Source: Acidobacteriota bacterium (GTDB lineage: Bacteria; Acidobacteriota; Vicinamibacteria; Vicinamibacterales; 2-12-FULL-66-21). From it: 39,102 nt of DNA. How positions within the stretch are numbered: position 1 is the first letter of the stretch; each line of letters begins with the position of its first letter. Of this stretch, positions 7,957 through 15,376 are shown piece after piece. The stretch covers positions 1 to 39,102 of the forward strand of contig JABFWM010000146.1 of NCBI GenBank assembly GCA_013362195.1. Direction: 5' to 3'. The notes beneath the pieces are model-generated. The model saw only the letters and a list, made by a program, of their open reading frames with translations, made no database searches and was not told the DNA's origin. A program made the position numbers and the translations under genes.

Positions 7957-9113
7957 CGTGTGGTGCGTCCGGCCCGCGCGGATTCGTACACGGCCAGCGT
8001 CTGCGCAGCCGTCGCGGCCCATGTCAGCCCGGCAACCGCGTCGTGCGCGGCGTCGCCCAGTTGCCGCCGTCGGCAGCGATCGGTCATGAGCGCCACCACC
8101 GCCGCCGAGAGCGCGTCCGCATCGCGGAACGGGATGCGAATACCGGTGACGCCGTCGCGCACGATCGTCTCGGCATATCCGGCCGGCGTGGCAATCACCG
8201 GCAGCCGCTGGCTCATCGCCTCGATGACCACGAGGCCGAACCCTTCATAACTCGACGTCGCGAGCAGGACGTCGTGCCGCCGGTACTCCTCGATCACTCG
8301 CGTCTCGGCCGCGCGATCGATCACCGTGACGAGCGGACGGACGGCCGGCGCAAAGCTGTCGAGGACCTGCACGCGATCGACGCCGGGGCCGAGCACGGTC
8401 AGCGGCCAGCGGTGACCGTCGGCGTGCAGGCGCTCCATGGCGGCGGCGAGATAGGCGATCCCCTTGACGTGGGCCCACGAACCGCAGAACAGCAGCCCGG
8501 CGCCGCGCGGCGCATCGGGCGCCGGCGCACTCTCGACAAAGACCTGTGATACGCCGTGCGGAATGAGCGCGACGCGATCGGCTGGCTGCCAGCCGCGGTC
8601 GAGCGCGAAGCGCCGGTCGGCTTCGTTCAGCACGATCAGGCGGTCGGCGAGCCGGGCCGCGGCAGCGACCTGCGTCAGCCTCGTCGCCGGATACCACAGC
8701 CGGCGCGTCCACGGTTTGGGCAGCAGCCCGTGGCGGTGATCGTCGAGCATGCGCGCGTAGTTGGTGTGCTCGAGGCCGTTCGAGCGGCAGATCAACGCGT
8801 GGCCGTCCACGTGCGCGACCAGATTCATCACGCCCAGGAACAAGCCTTCTGCGCTGGCGGCATCGACCACGTCGTAGCGCTTCGCGCCCATGCGCCGGGC
8901 GAGCGCGCGCCCGGCCAGCCACGGCGAGGCGAGCTGACGGATGTGCCGATTCGCCGGCCAGCCTCCGATGTCGTGCGCCCACACGACGTCGCAGCTGTGC
9001 CCGCGCGAGGTGAACTCGTCGCGCAGCTTGAAGAAGACCTTCGACGACCCGAGCCGCGCGTCCTCCGCGTAATCACCGACCAGGAGGATGGACAGCGGAC
9101 GCGGCGCGCTCAC
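7953..9113 (-). CDS. GT4 glycosyltransferase
   Basis: A 386-residue GT-B enzyme beginning SAPRPLSILLVGDYAEDARL. GLLFCGSWAHVKGIAYLAAA marks the donor-domain start, and SSYEGFGLVVIEAMSQRLPV carries EX7E. The N-terminal half has CRSNGLEHTNYARML, resembling GT4 enzymes where a conserved HG/E loop contacts the acceptor. The GTG at 9113 overlaps the upstream TGA as GTGA. The frame can be read farther upstream, but that stretch has the antisense-like composition of the neighbouring gene and no family similarity. Acceptor unknown. Confidence 0.86.
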   Translation of the reverse strand: MSAPRPLSILLVGDYAEDARLGSSKVFFKLRDEFTSRGHSCDVVWAHDIGGWPANRHIRQLASPWLAGRALARRMGAKRYDVVDAASAEGLFLGVMNLVAHVDGHALICRSNGLEHTNYARMLDDHRHGLLPKPWTRRLWYPATRLTQVAAAARLADRLIVLNEADRRFALDRGWQPADRVALIPHGVSQVFVESAPAPDAPRGAGLLFCGSWAHVKGIAYLAAAMERLHADGHRWPLTVLGPGVDRVQVLDSFAPAVRPLVTVIDRAAETRVIEEYRRHDVLLATSSYEGFGLVVIEAMSQRLPVIATPAGYAETIVRDGVTGIRIPFRDADALSAAVVALMTDRCRRRQLGDAAHDAVAGLTWAATAAQTLAVYESARAGRTTR

Positions 9114-10249
9114 GTGACGATTGCCGGGACGTCTGCACGCCGGAGCGCCGCGACGGTGTGGCGGAGGGCAAAGCGTTCGTCGTAGAGGCCGCGGCACGCC
9201 GCGCCAATCGCGGTCTGCAGCGTCTTGTCCCCGGCGATGCGGTCGACGCATCCGGCGAACGCCGCAGCGTCGCCTGCCGCAACCAGCGGGACGGCGCGCG
9301 TCTCGCGCCAGATCCCTTCGGTCAGCGGCCCGTCGGTGGTGACGACGGGCCGGCCGCTCGTGAGCGCTCCCATCATCGAGGTGCGGCGCGTCGTCACGCC
9401 GTCGGGATACGGCGCGATCAACACGTCGCACGCGCGCAGCGCGGCGGCGACGTCCTCGCTCGACAGACGGCCGGTCGCGTTGACGCTGTCCGGCCGTGGT
9501 GCGGCGGCGCGCATCTCCTTCATGAACGCGACGCTGCCGTCGCCGACGAGCAGCACGCGGGCGGACGGCCGCGTCCGCCAGATCTCCGGCAGGACGCGGC
9601 GCAGCTCCGCCGCGACATGCTCGCCGTAAGTGCCGAAGTGGCCGATGACGGCGCCCTCGCGCGGCTCGACGCGGGTCATCCACCCGTTGACCAGCGACGA
9701 GGGGGGATCGATCGCGATGGTCGCGGGCACCGGGAGGACCTCGGCGTCACCGACACGCCCGTACGGACGGAGATAGCGCGACCAGTTCCCGGTCGAGAAA
9801 TACACCGTGCGGCCCGCACGCACCATCAGCGAGGCCATCGCGCGCTGCGCGATGGCGAGCGCGTTGCGCCACGGCCGTTCGAGACCGAAGTAGAAGAACG
9901 GCTCGTGGAACATCACGCGGACGTCGCCGCCCGCCTGGCGCACGCCGAGCAGCCAGCGGGCGAACGGCACGTTCGCGCCGCGCAGTCCAAATGCGGTCGG
10001 CACGTACTGCACGAGGATTGCCCCGGGCATGTCGAGGAACGCGCGATCGAGCACCGCGCGCGAGCCGCGCGCGAACCGATCCGGCAGCGCATGCACCGTG
10101 AGACGCGCGGCGCGCGCCAGCGCGGCGCCGGGATGCCACACGTGCACGACGTCGCCGGCGTCGGCGAGGGCCGCCGCGATCAACGCCGTGTAATCGCCCA
10201 CACCGCCGCAGTCGGGGGGATATTCGGGGGTCAGAATGTGCCAGAGCAT
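9110..10249 (-). CDS. GT4-like glycosyltransferase without clear EX7E motif
   Basis: A 379-residue GT-B fold protein. The N-terminal LWHILTPEYPPDCGGVGDYT has the glycine-rich loop of GT4 enzymes. GAVIGHFGTYGEHVAAELRR begins the donor domain. At the usual EX7E site the sequence is PYPDGVTTRRTSMMGALTSG, so the first catalytic-motif glutamate is replaced; related divergent GT4 groups share this PDGVTTRRTS form. The gene restarts the operon after a 149-bp repeat-filled gap. No Shine-Dalgarno is visible: the leader is made of CCCTAAG-type heptads ending 5 nt before the ATG at 10249. It may therefore depend on read-through from upstream. Confidence 0.82.
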   Translation of the reverse strand: MLWHILTPEYPPDCGGVGDYTALIAAALADAGDVVHVWHPGAALARAARLTVHALPDRFARGSRAVLDRAFLDMPGAILVQYVPTAFGLRGANVPFARWLLGVRQAGGDVRVMFHEPFFYFGLERPWRNALAIAQRAMASLMVRAGRTVYFSTGNWSRYLRPYGRVGDAEVLPVPATIAIDPPSSLVNGWMTRVEPREGAVIGHFGTYGEHVAAELRRVLPEIWRTRPSARVLLVGDGSVAFMKEMRAAAPRPDSVNATGRLSSEDVAAALRACDVLIAPYPDGVTTRRTSMMGALTSGRPVVTTDGPLTEGIWRETRAVPLVAAGDAAAFAGCVDRIAGDKTLQTAIGAACRGLYDERFALRHTVAALRRADVPAIVT

Positions 10250-10254
10250 GGAAG

Positions 10255-10363
10255 ATTAGGGCTTAGGGCTTAGGGCTTAGGGCTCAGGGCTCAGGGCTCA
10301 GGGCTTAGGGCTCAGGGCTTAGGGCTCAGGGCTCACGGGGCTCACGGCTCACGGGGCTCAGGG
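10255..10363. repeat. Degenerate heptad repeat (YTYAGGG)n
   Basis: Eleven consecutive heptads, read on the plus strand as CTTAGGG or CTCAGGG (the first ATTAGGG), run from 10255 to 10331. Three CTCACGG/CTCACGGGG variants and a final CTCAGGG extend it to 10363. The arrangement is strictly head to tail with transitions at one position. It fills the gap between two glycosyltransferase genes and forms the entire 5' leader of the gene starting at 10249. It resembles telomeric sequence only superficially. Slippage could change its length. Confidence 0.9.
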
Positions 10364-10428
10364 ACTGAAGACCCGCCCTACGGCCTCTTCTTTCGGCGTC
10401 ACACGTGGGCCGGGTCTTCAGACCCGGC
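10364..10428. repeat. Palindromic element related to the 41-bp array, plus an inverted partial copy
   Basis: A perfect 20-bp palindrome, GCCGGGTCT-TC-AGACCCGGC, lies at 10409-10428. An inverted, incomplete relative (ACTGAAGACCCGCCCTACGG) lies at 10364-10383. The same palindrome core and the flanking GTAG and GTGAC words recur in the tandem array at 38821-39102, showing a dispersed repeat family. The element overlaps the 3' end of the glycosyltransferase gene that stops at 10399. Confidence 0.85.
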
Positions 10429-11604
10429 GTGACGACACGCCGCGGCGCGGTTGAAGACGGAAACGAGCGCACGCACATGGCGCGCGACGGAAAACTCTCC
10501 GCCGGTTGCCCGCGCACCCGCGGACAGGCGCGTCCAGGCATCGCGATCCGACAGGACGGCGGCGATGGCGCGGCCGAAGCCCTCCGCCCCGGCGGACGGA
10601 TGGACCAGGCGTCCATTCACGCCGTCCCGCAGCCATTCGCCGATGCCGCCGCTGTCGAACGCGACGGCGGGTGTACCGAACGCACCCGCTTCGAGGCCGA
10701 CCAGGCCGAAGGGCTCGGGCCAGACGCTTGGAACGGCGACGACGCGCGCATCGCGCAGCAGGGCGTCGCGATCGGCGCCGCTGACCCAGCCTGGAAAGCG
10801 CACGTGAAGGCGATGCGTGTCGGCGAAGCGCTCCAGCCGCGTGCGCTCCGGTCCATCCCCCGCGATGACCACGCGGGCCGACGGCGTGTGTTCCGCGATC
10901 GCCCGCAGCAGTACGTCCGGTCCCTTCAACGCGGTCAGGCGGCCAAGCATCAACACGTCGATCTCGCGCGCCTCGCCGTCGCGCGTCGCGGGCGGCACGT
11001 CGAGCGGCGCAAACAGGGGAATCGCGGTCACACGCTCGCCGGCCACGCCCGCACGCAGGCACGCCTCCCGCATGTACGCGCTCGCGACGATCATCGAATC
11101 GTAACGGCTGAACAGGGCGGCCTGCCGCCGCGCCCAGCGGTACTCGTCGATCATGACGCGCGGATTCGCCGCGCCGCAGCGTCGCGGCAGGTAGTGCAGA
11201 AGACACGCCGCGCCAAACTCGCGCGCGCATGCGCGCACCTGCGGAAAGGCAACGGCCCTGCGCGCGCTCACGCACGTCCCGAAGTGCCCGTGCAGCATCT
11301 TGACGACCGGCCATTCGCCGACGAGCGCGTTGTCCACGTCGAGCGCGCCCATGTTGTGGGAGAAGCAGACGTCGGGCGCAAAGCGGCGAATCCGCTGCAG
11401 CGCCGCGTCGAGGCCTTCGCTGCGCACGCCGATGCAGGGCACGTGATCGCGCGCGATGTGAACAGGCGCCGCCGCGTCGACCGGCAGATCGTGGAGCAAT
11501 GCGACCGTGTGTCCAGCGGCCTGCAGGGCGGGCACGAGCGCGGCCAGGTAGCTTTCCACGCCGCCCGCCCCTGCGGCGATGTCGTTCGCGATCAGGATCC
11601 GCAT
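10399..11604 (-). CDS. GT4 glycosyltransferase with repeat-derived C-terminus
   Basis: A 401-residue GT-B enzyme. MRILIANDIAAGAGGVESYL starts the acceptor domain, with the GGVE loop of GT4. IDVLMLGRLTALKGPDVLLR begins the donor domain, and PEPFGLVGLEAGAFGTPAVA carries EX7E. HNMGAL and MLHGHFGTC are acceptor-domain loops, and CARE...CLLHYLPRRCG is Cys-rich, typical of a subfamily with a short metal- or fold-stabilising insert. The last dozen residues (CRHAGSEDPAHV) are encoded by the dispersed palindrome, so the original stop was probably upstream and lost. The ATG at 11604 overlaps the previous TGA by one base; a GTG three bases earlier is possible. Confidence 0.87.
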   Translation of the reverse strand: MRILIANDIAAGAGGVESYLAALVPALQAAGHTVALLHDLPVDAAAPVHIARDHVPCIGVRSEGLDAALQRIRRFAPDVCFSHNMGALDVDNALVGEWPVVKMLHGHFGTCVSARRAVAFPQVRACAREFGAACLLHYLPRRCGAANPRVMIDEYRWARRQAALFSRYDSMIVASAYMREACLRAGVAGERVTAIPLFAPLDVPPATRDGEAREIDVLMLGRLTALKGPDVLLRAIAEHTPSARVVIAGDGPERTRLERFADTHRLHVRFPGWVSGADRDALLRDARVVAVPSVWPEPFGLVGLEAGAFGTPAVAFDSGGIGEWLRDGVNGRLVHPSAGAEGFGRAIAAVLSDRDAWTRLSAGARATGGEFSVARHVRALVSVFNRAAACRHAGSEDPAHV

Positions 11605-12449
11605 CACGCGGTGCTCCGAACGCGCACGCAGACCCCTTCCGTCGTCCACGGATCGGCGACGCCCGGAAGCGGCTCGAGAGTCAGCTGCTGCCGCCGCAGT
11701 TCCGACTCCACGTCGGCGCGCGTGATGCCGAGCGCCGGCCAGGCCGAGGGATGCAGCTCCACGAAGAGCGACAGCGCGGGCCCCCGCTGCGCGATCGTCT
11801 CGCGTGCGCCGCGGAGCACGTCGAGCTCCGCGCCTTCGACGTCGATCTTGATGACGTCCAAGCGGACGTTGGAGACGCGGCAGAACTCGTCGATGCTGAT
11901 CACCGGCACGTCCACGGCGCCGGCGTCGCTTGCCGTCGTCAGGCGATTGTCTCCGTGCGTCGCGACGTCGACGAACCGCTGGCGGCCGGTCGCTGCCGCC
12001 ACCGCTTCGGGCCGGACGGTCACGCGATCCGCAAGGCCGTTGATGGCGACGTGGCGCACCAGGCCGGCGCGGCTGGCCGACGCCGGCTCGAACGCGTACA
12101 CACGGCCGCGGCTGCCGACCCACTGCGCGAAGAGCACGGTGTAGGCGCCGACGTTGGCGCCCACATCGAGCACCGTCGCGCCGCGGCGGGTGCACCCCTT
12201 GAACGCCGCATACTCCTCGGCGTTCCACCCGAGATGGCGGTACGCGGGGTCGACGCGCACGCGCTCGCCGCCGGGCAGGCGGGACGTCAGGTGGTCGCCG
12301 GGCATCGTGCGCAGCACGAGCGCCATGGCGCGCTTCAACAGCGCCCGCAGCCAATGTGGTGCGCGGGACAGGCGCACGCCGGCGGCCCACCGTTCGAGCC
12401 AGCTGCGCTCGCGATAGTGCGCGCCGACGCCGGTGCGCATCGCCGTCAT
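11604..12449 (-). CDS. FkbM family methyltransferase
   Basis: A 281-residue SAM-dependent enzyme. Motif I is VLDVGANVGAYTVLFA (93-108), followed by GRVYAFEPASASR. The FkbM signature VIKIDVEGAELDVLRGA and the FVELHPSAW strand follow. FkbM enzymes O-methylate hydroxyl groups on polyketides and sugars; here a 2-, 3- or 4-O-methylation of a glycan residue is most likely. A basic, amphipathic N-terminus (WLERWAAGVRLSRAPHWLRA) could contact the membrane. The ATG at 12449 gives an ATGA overlap with the GT2 gene upstream, and the stop overlaps the next ATG by one base. Confidence 0.88.
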   Translation of the reverse strand: MTAMRTGVGAHYRERSWLERWAAGVRLSRAPHWLRALLKRAMALVLRTMPGDHLTSRLPGGERVRVDPAYRHLGWNAEEYAAFKGCTRRGATVLDVGANVGAYTVLFAQWVGSRGRVYAFEPASASRAGLVRHVAINGLADRVTVRPEAVAAATGRQRFVDVATHGDNRLTTASDAGAVDVPVISIDEFCRVSNVRLDVIKIDVEGAELDVLRGARETIAQRGPALSLFVELHPSAWPALGITRADVESELRRQQLTLEPLPGVADPWTTEGVCVRVRSTA

Positions 12450-13348
12450 GACTCGGTGCGCCACACTTTCCGCGCCGCGGCGCGGCTGATCTGATCCGCC
12501 GTCGCCGCCCATCCGGCGAGCGTCGAGCGGCGCCGCCACGTGCGGCGTTCGCGCGAGTGGTGCCGTGCGATCGCCGCATCCCAGCGGGCGTGAAACAGCC
12601 GGCCGTTGCGCAGCACTTTCTCGAGATAGCTGGCGGACGGTTGCTTGCCGATCGTCGTGCTCCCGAGGTGCGTGTAGGCCCGCAGCCGCTCGTAGCCGCA
12701 CGTCGCGACCTTCCACCCTTCGCCGCGGATCCGGAAGGCAAGGTCCGCTTCGTCCCATTCCGTCGGGCGGAAGGCTTCGTCGAGCAGCCCGACGCGATCG
12801 AGGCATGCGCGGCGTACGATCCACGGACGAATCACGCTGTCGACTTCCTGCAGGCGAAACCAGTTGCCGGGCGCGGGGCCGATGGTGCTCTGCAGGCGCC
12901 GCCAGTCGACGAGATCTTCCCACCGCTCGATCGGGCGGTCGAACGGCGCGCAGTTCAACCCGCGGCTGAGACTCAGCATGCCGAGATCCGGATAGGCAGC
13001 GAAGGTGGCGCGCAGCTCGGGCACGAGCCACGGCGCGCGCAGGAACATGTCGTCCTGCCACGCCATCACCAGCGTGCCGCGCGCCAGCGCGATGCCCGCG
13101 TTGGTGCACCGCAGCTCGTGGGCATCGTCCTCGTGGCGCCATCGAAGGTGCGTCCGTCCCCATGGCGTCGCCGCGATCTCGTCGAGCAGCGCGGGCGTGC
13201 CGTCCCGGCATCCATCTTCGACAACGATGACCTCGACGGCATCGCCACCGACGCGCTGCCACGCCTCGAGGCACTGTCGAAGTACCCGCTCGTTGTTGAA
13301 CGTCGGAATGACGACGCTGAGCGCCGGACGATCAGTCTCGCTGCGCAT
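12446..13348 (-). CDS. GT2 glycosyltransferase
   Basis: A 300-residue GT-A enzyme. Elements in order are LSVVIPTFNNERVLRQCLEA, VIVVEDGCRDGT, the DxD-like MAWQDDMFLRAPWLV, and EWDEADLAFRIRGEGWKV, whose acidic residues match the GT2 catalytic ED region. The C-terminus is basic (HHSRERRTWRRRSTLAGW). The ATG at 13348 lies 17 nt inside the preceding methyltransferase gene; a longer frame to 13471 would overlap it much more and lacks family similarity. Probably adds a sugar to the repeat unit; donor not predictable. Confidence 0.87.
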   Translation of the reverse strand: MRSETDRPALSVVIPTFNNERVLRQCLEAWQRVGGDAVEVIVVEDGCRDGTPALLDEIAATPWGRTHLRWRHEDDAHELRCTNAGIALARGTLVMAWQDDMFLRAPWLVPELRATFAAYPDLGMLSLSRGLNCAPFDRPIERWEDLVDWRRLQSTIGPAPGNWFRLQEVDSVIRPWIVRRACLDRVGLLDEAFRPTEWDEADLAFRIRGEGWKVATCGYERLRAYTHLGSTTIGKQPSASYLEKVLRNGRLFHARWDAAIARHHSRERRTWRRRSTLAGWAATADQISRAAARKVWRTES

Positions 13349-14246
13349 ACGCCTGCAGGTTGAACGCCAGCGGCAACGACGTCCCGCGCGGAACCGCGCG
13401 CGAGAGCCGGAACGCGCCGAGCCGCAGCCAGCCGGTGCCGGACTGGTGCGGCAGTTCCGGTGCCGCGGCAACGACGCGGACGTCGCGAAATCCTGCGACG
13501 TTGAGCGCGCGCGTCAGGGACGCGGCGGAAAAGTGATTTACGTGAACGAGATTGTCGGCAATCGTCGCGCGATAGCCGGGCCGAAGCCGCGCCCGCAGGC
13601 GCTCCTTGGCGCGCTGCGCCGGGCCATTCGGCACCTTCACGGCCAGCCAGCCACCGGGCGCGAGATAGTCGCGAACGCGCGACATCACGTCGATCGGCTG
13701 CGGCACGTGCTCGAGCACGTCGATGAGCGTGATCGCATCGTAGCGTCGGGTCGGTCGGAACGTGTGCACGTTCCCCTGGTGCACGATCGCGCCCGTGGCG
13801 CGCGCGGCAAACGCCGCCGTCTTCGGGTTCAGCTCCAGGCCTTCCGCCTCCCAGCCGGCGCCGCTCGCCAGACGGAGGAATCTCCCCGCGTGGGCGCCGA
13901 CGTCGAGCAGCACGCCCGGTCGCGTGCGCCTGGCCAGACCGCTCAGGATGTCGGCGAAGATCAGATCCTTGTAGCCGGCGTCATGTTCGCGCGCGACCCA
14001 GTCGTCGGACCAGCGCTGGTCGTACATCCGGTCGAAGAACCGCGGCAACGCCGGAAGCGCGGCCGGCTGCGCGAAGTCGCACGCGGTGCAGCGTTGAATG
14101 CTCACGTGGCGGCCCGAGTACGCCGCCAGATCCGGATCCTGCCGCTGGTACTCCGTCAGATCGAACGCGGCATCGTCGATCGGCTCGAACGAGGTGCCGC
14201 CGCAGATCCAGCACGCGTCGACGGCGATGAACTCCGCGACCGTCAT
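13332..14246 (-). CDS. SAM methyltransferase with N-terminal zinc-ribbon-like Cys pairs
   Basis: A 304-residue protein. Two Cys pairs, C12/C15 (CWICGG) and C53/C56 (CTACDF), form a likely zinc site found in methyltransferases associated with sugar-nucleotide and capsule loci. The class I SAM domain follows: LLDVGAHAGRFLRLA (113-127), LELNP as the acidic strand, and ITLIDVLEHVPQP as the EVLEH motif. DNLVHVNHFS sits in the C-terminal cap. It may methylate a sugar or be a C-methyltransferase for a branched deoxysugar; the tertiary assignment is uncertain. ATGA overlap with the upstream GT4. Confidence 0.85.
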   Translation of the reverse strand: MTVAEFIAVDACWICGGTSFEPIDDAAFDLTEYQRQDPDLAAYSGRHVSIQRCTACDFAQPAALPALPRFFDRMYDQRWSDDWVAREHDAGYKDLIFADILSGLARRTRPGVLLDVGAHAGRFLRLASGAGWEAEGLELNPKTAAFAARATGAIVHQGNVHTFRPTRRYDAITLIDVLEHVPQPIDVMSRVRDYLAPGGWLAVKVPNGPAQRAKERLRARLRPGYRATIADNLVHVNHFSAASLTRALNVAGFRDVRVVAAAPELPHQSGTGWLRLGAFRLSRAVPRGTSLPLAFNLQAYAQRD

Positions 14247-15376
14247 GCCGCCTCGATGATCCGGACGATGTCGTCAGCCATGTCATCCCACGTTCGCGCG
14301 CGCAGCGCCGCGCCGGCGGTCCCGGCAACCGCGCGCCATTCCGCCGACGCGTGCTGCCATGCGCGGAGCCGCTCGACGAGGGCATCGACCGAGGGAGGAT
14401 CGGGCAGGACGAGCGGCGCCAGCGCAGCGGGAATGCGCTCGGTCACGCCGGAAGATGCGGTGACAATGACCGGTAGTCCGCGCGTCAGCGCTTCGTGCAC
14501 GCCGAGCCCGTAGGCTTCGTACCGCGCCGGGTGGACGAGCAGGTCGGACGCCGCCAGCACGCGCGGCACGTCGTCACGGAAGTGGAGGAAGTGCAGACGA
14601 TCGCTCAATCGTGCGGCGTGCGCGCGCCGCTGCCAGGCGTCCGCTTCCGCGCCGCGGCCCGCGACCGCAAGATCCACGTCCCATCCCCCCGCCGCGCACA
14701 GGCGGCGCCATGCCTCGAACAGGAGGTCGAACCCTTTGCGGCGGTCGCCCAGCGCGCCGACGAACACCGCCGTCGGCCGCACGGGGTCGAGGCCGAGAGC
14801 CGCCCGCGCCGCGGCCCGTTCGTCGCCGGTGATCGGGCCGAACGCGTCCGGGTCGGAGCCGTAATACACCACGCGCACGCGATCGGCGGCGATGCCGTAA
14901 TGCCGCCGCACGTCCGCAGCCGTTCGCGCGCTGTTGCAGATCACCGCCGAGGCACGCGACAGCGCGTCGCGCTCGCGCGCCAGGAACAGCCGACGCCCGA
15001 TCGCGGCGGCGGTGCGCGCACGCACGCCCGCCGCCACCTGCGGAACGTAGGCGGCGTGCACGTAGTGCACCCACGTCGGAGCGATCCAGCGCGTGTTGCC
15101 GCCGTTGGCCAGCAGGCGTGCGCCGGGTCCGAGCCGCGACGCAATCGACGAGGCCGCGCGTGACAGCAGCGGCGCGCCCAGCAGGTGCGATCCGAGGGGC
15201 CGCGGCACGTCGTGGACCGTCACCCCGCGCATCGCCGTGAGCGGCGCCGCGACGCGATGCGCCACGAGGTGCACGTCGCGCCCGGATGCCGCCAGCCGGC
15301 ACGCCAACGCATGATTGGCGCGGTCCATGCCGCCAAGCGGTGTGAAGTCGCCGGCCGCGAGCACCCAGGGCCTCAT
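14243..15376 (-). CDS. GT4 glycosyltransferase
   Basis: A 377-residue GT-B enzyme. MRPWVLAAGDFTPLGGMDRA contains the glycine loop of GT4. TAVFVGALGDRRKGFDLLFE marks the donor domain, and EAYGLGVHEALTRGLPVIVT carries the EX7E pair. HYVHAAYVPQ in the N-domain is a conserved acceptor loop, and VRVVYYGSDPDAFGP is the linker to the donor domain. The gene overlaps the polymerase-like gene upstream as ATGA. The frame is open for a further 389 codons upstream, but that part is antisense-like sequence inside the polymerase gene. Confidence 0.88.
   Translation of the reverse strand: MRPWVLAAGDFTPLGGMDRANHALACRLAASGRDVHLVAHRVAAPLTAMRGVTVHDVPRPLGSHLLGAPLLSRAASSIASRLGPGARLLANGGNTRWIAPTWVHYVHAAYVPQVAAGVRARTAAAIGRRLFLARERDALSRASAVICNSARTAADVRRHYGIAADRVRVVYYGSDPDAFGPITGDERAAARAALGLDPVRPTAVFVGALGDRRKGFDLLFEAWRRLCAAGGWDVDLAVAGRGAEADAWQRRAHAARLSDRLHFLHFRDDVPRVLAASDLLVHPARYEAYGLGVHEALTRGLPVIVTASSGVTERIPAALAPLVLPDPPSVDALVERLRAWQHASAEWRAVAGTAGAALRARTWDDMADDIVRIIEAA

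Noticed and set aside
10255..10363. True telomere or chromosome end
   Set aside because: It is internal to an operon with genes on both sides, and the copies drift between CTTAGGG and CTCAGGG. The similarity to telomeric sequence is superficial.
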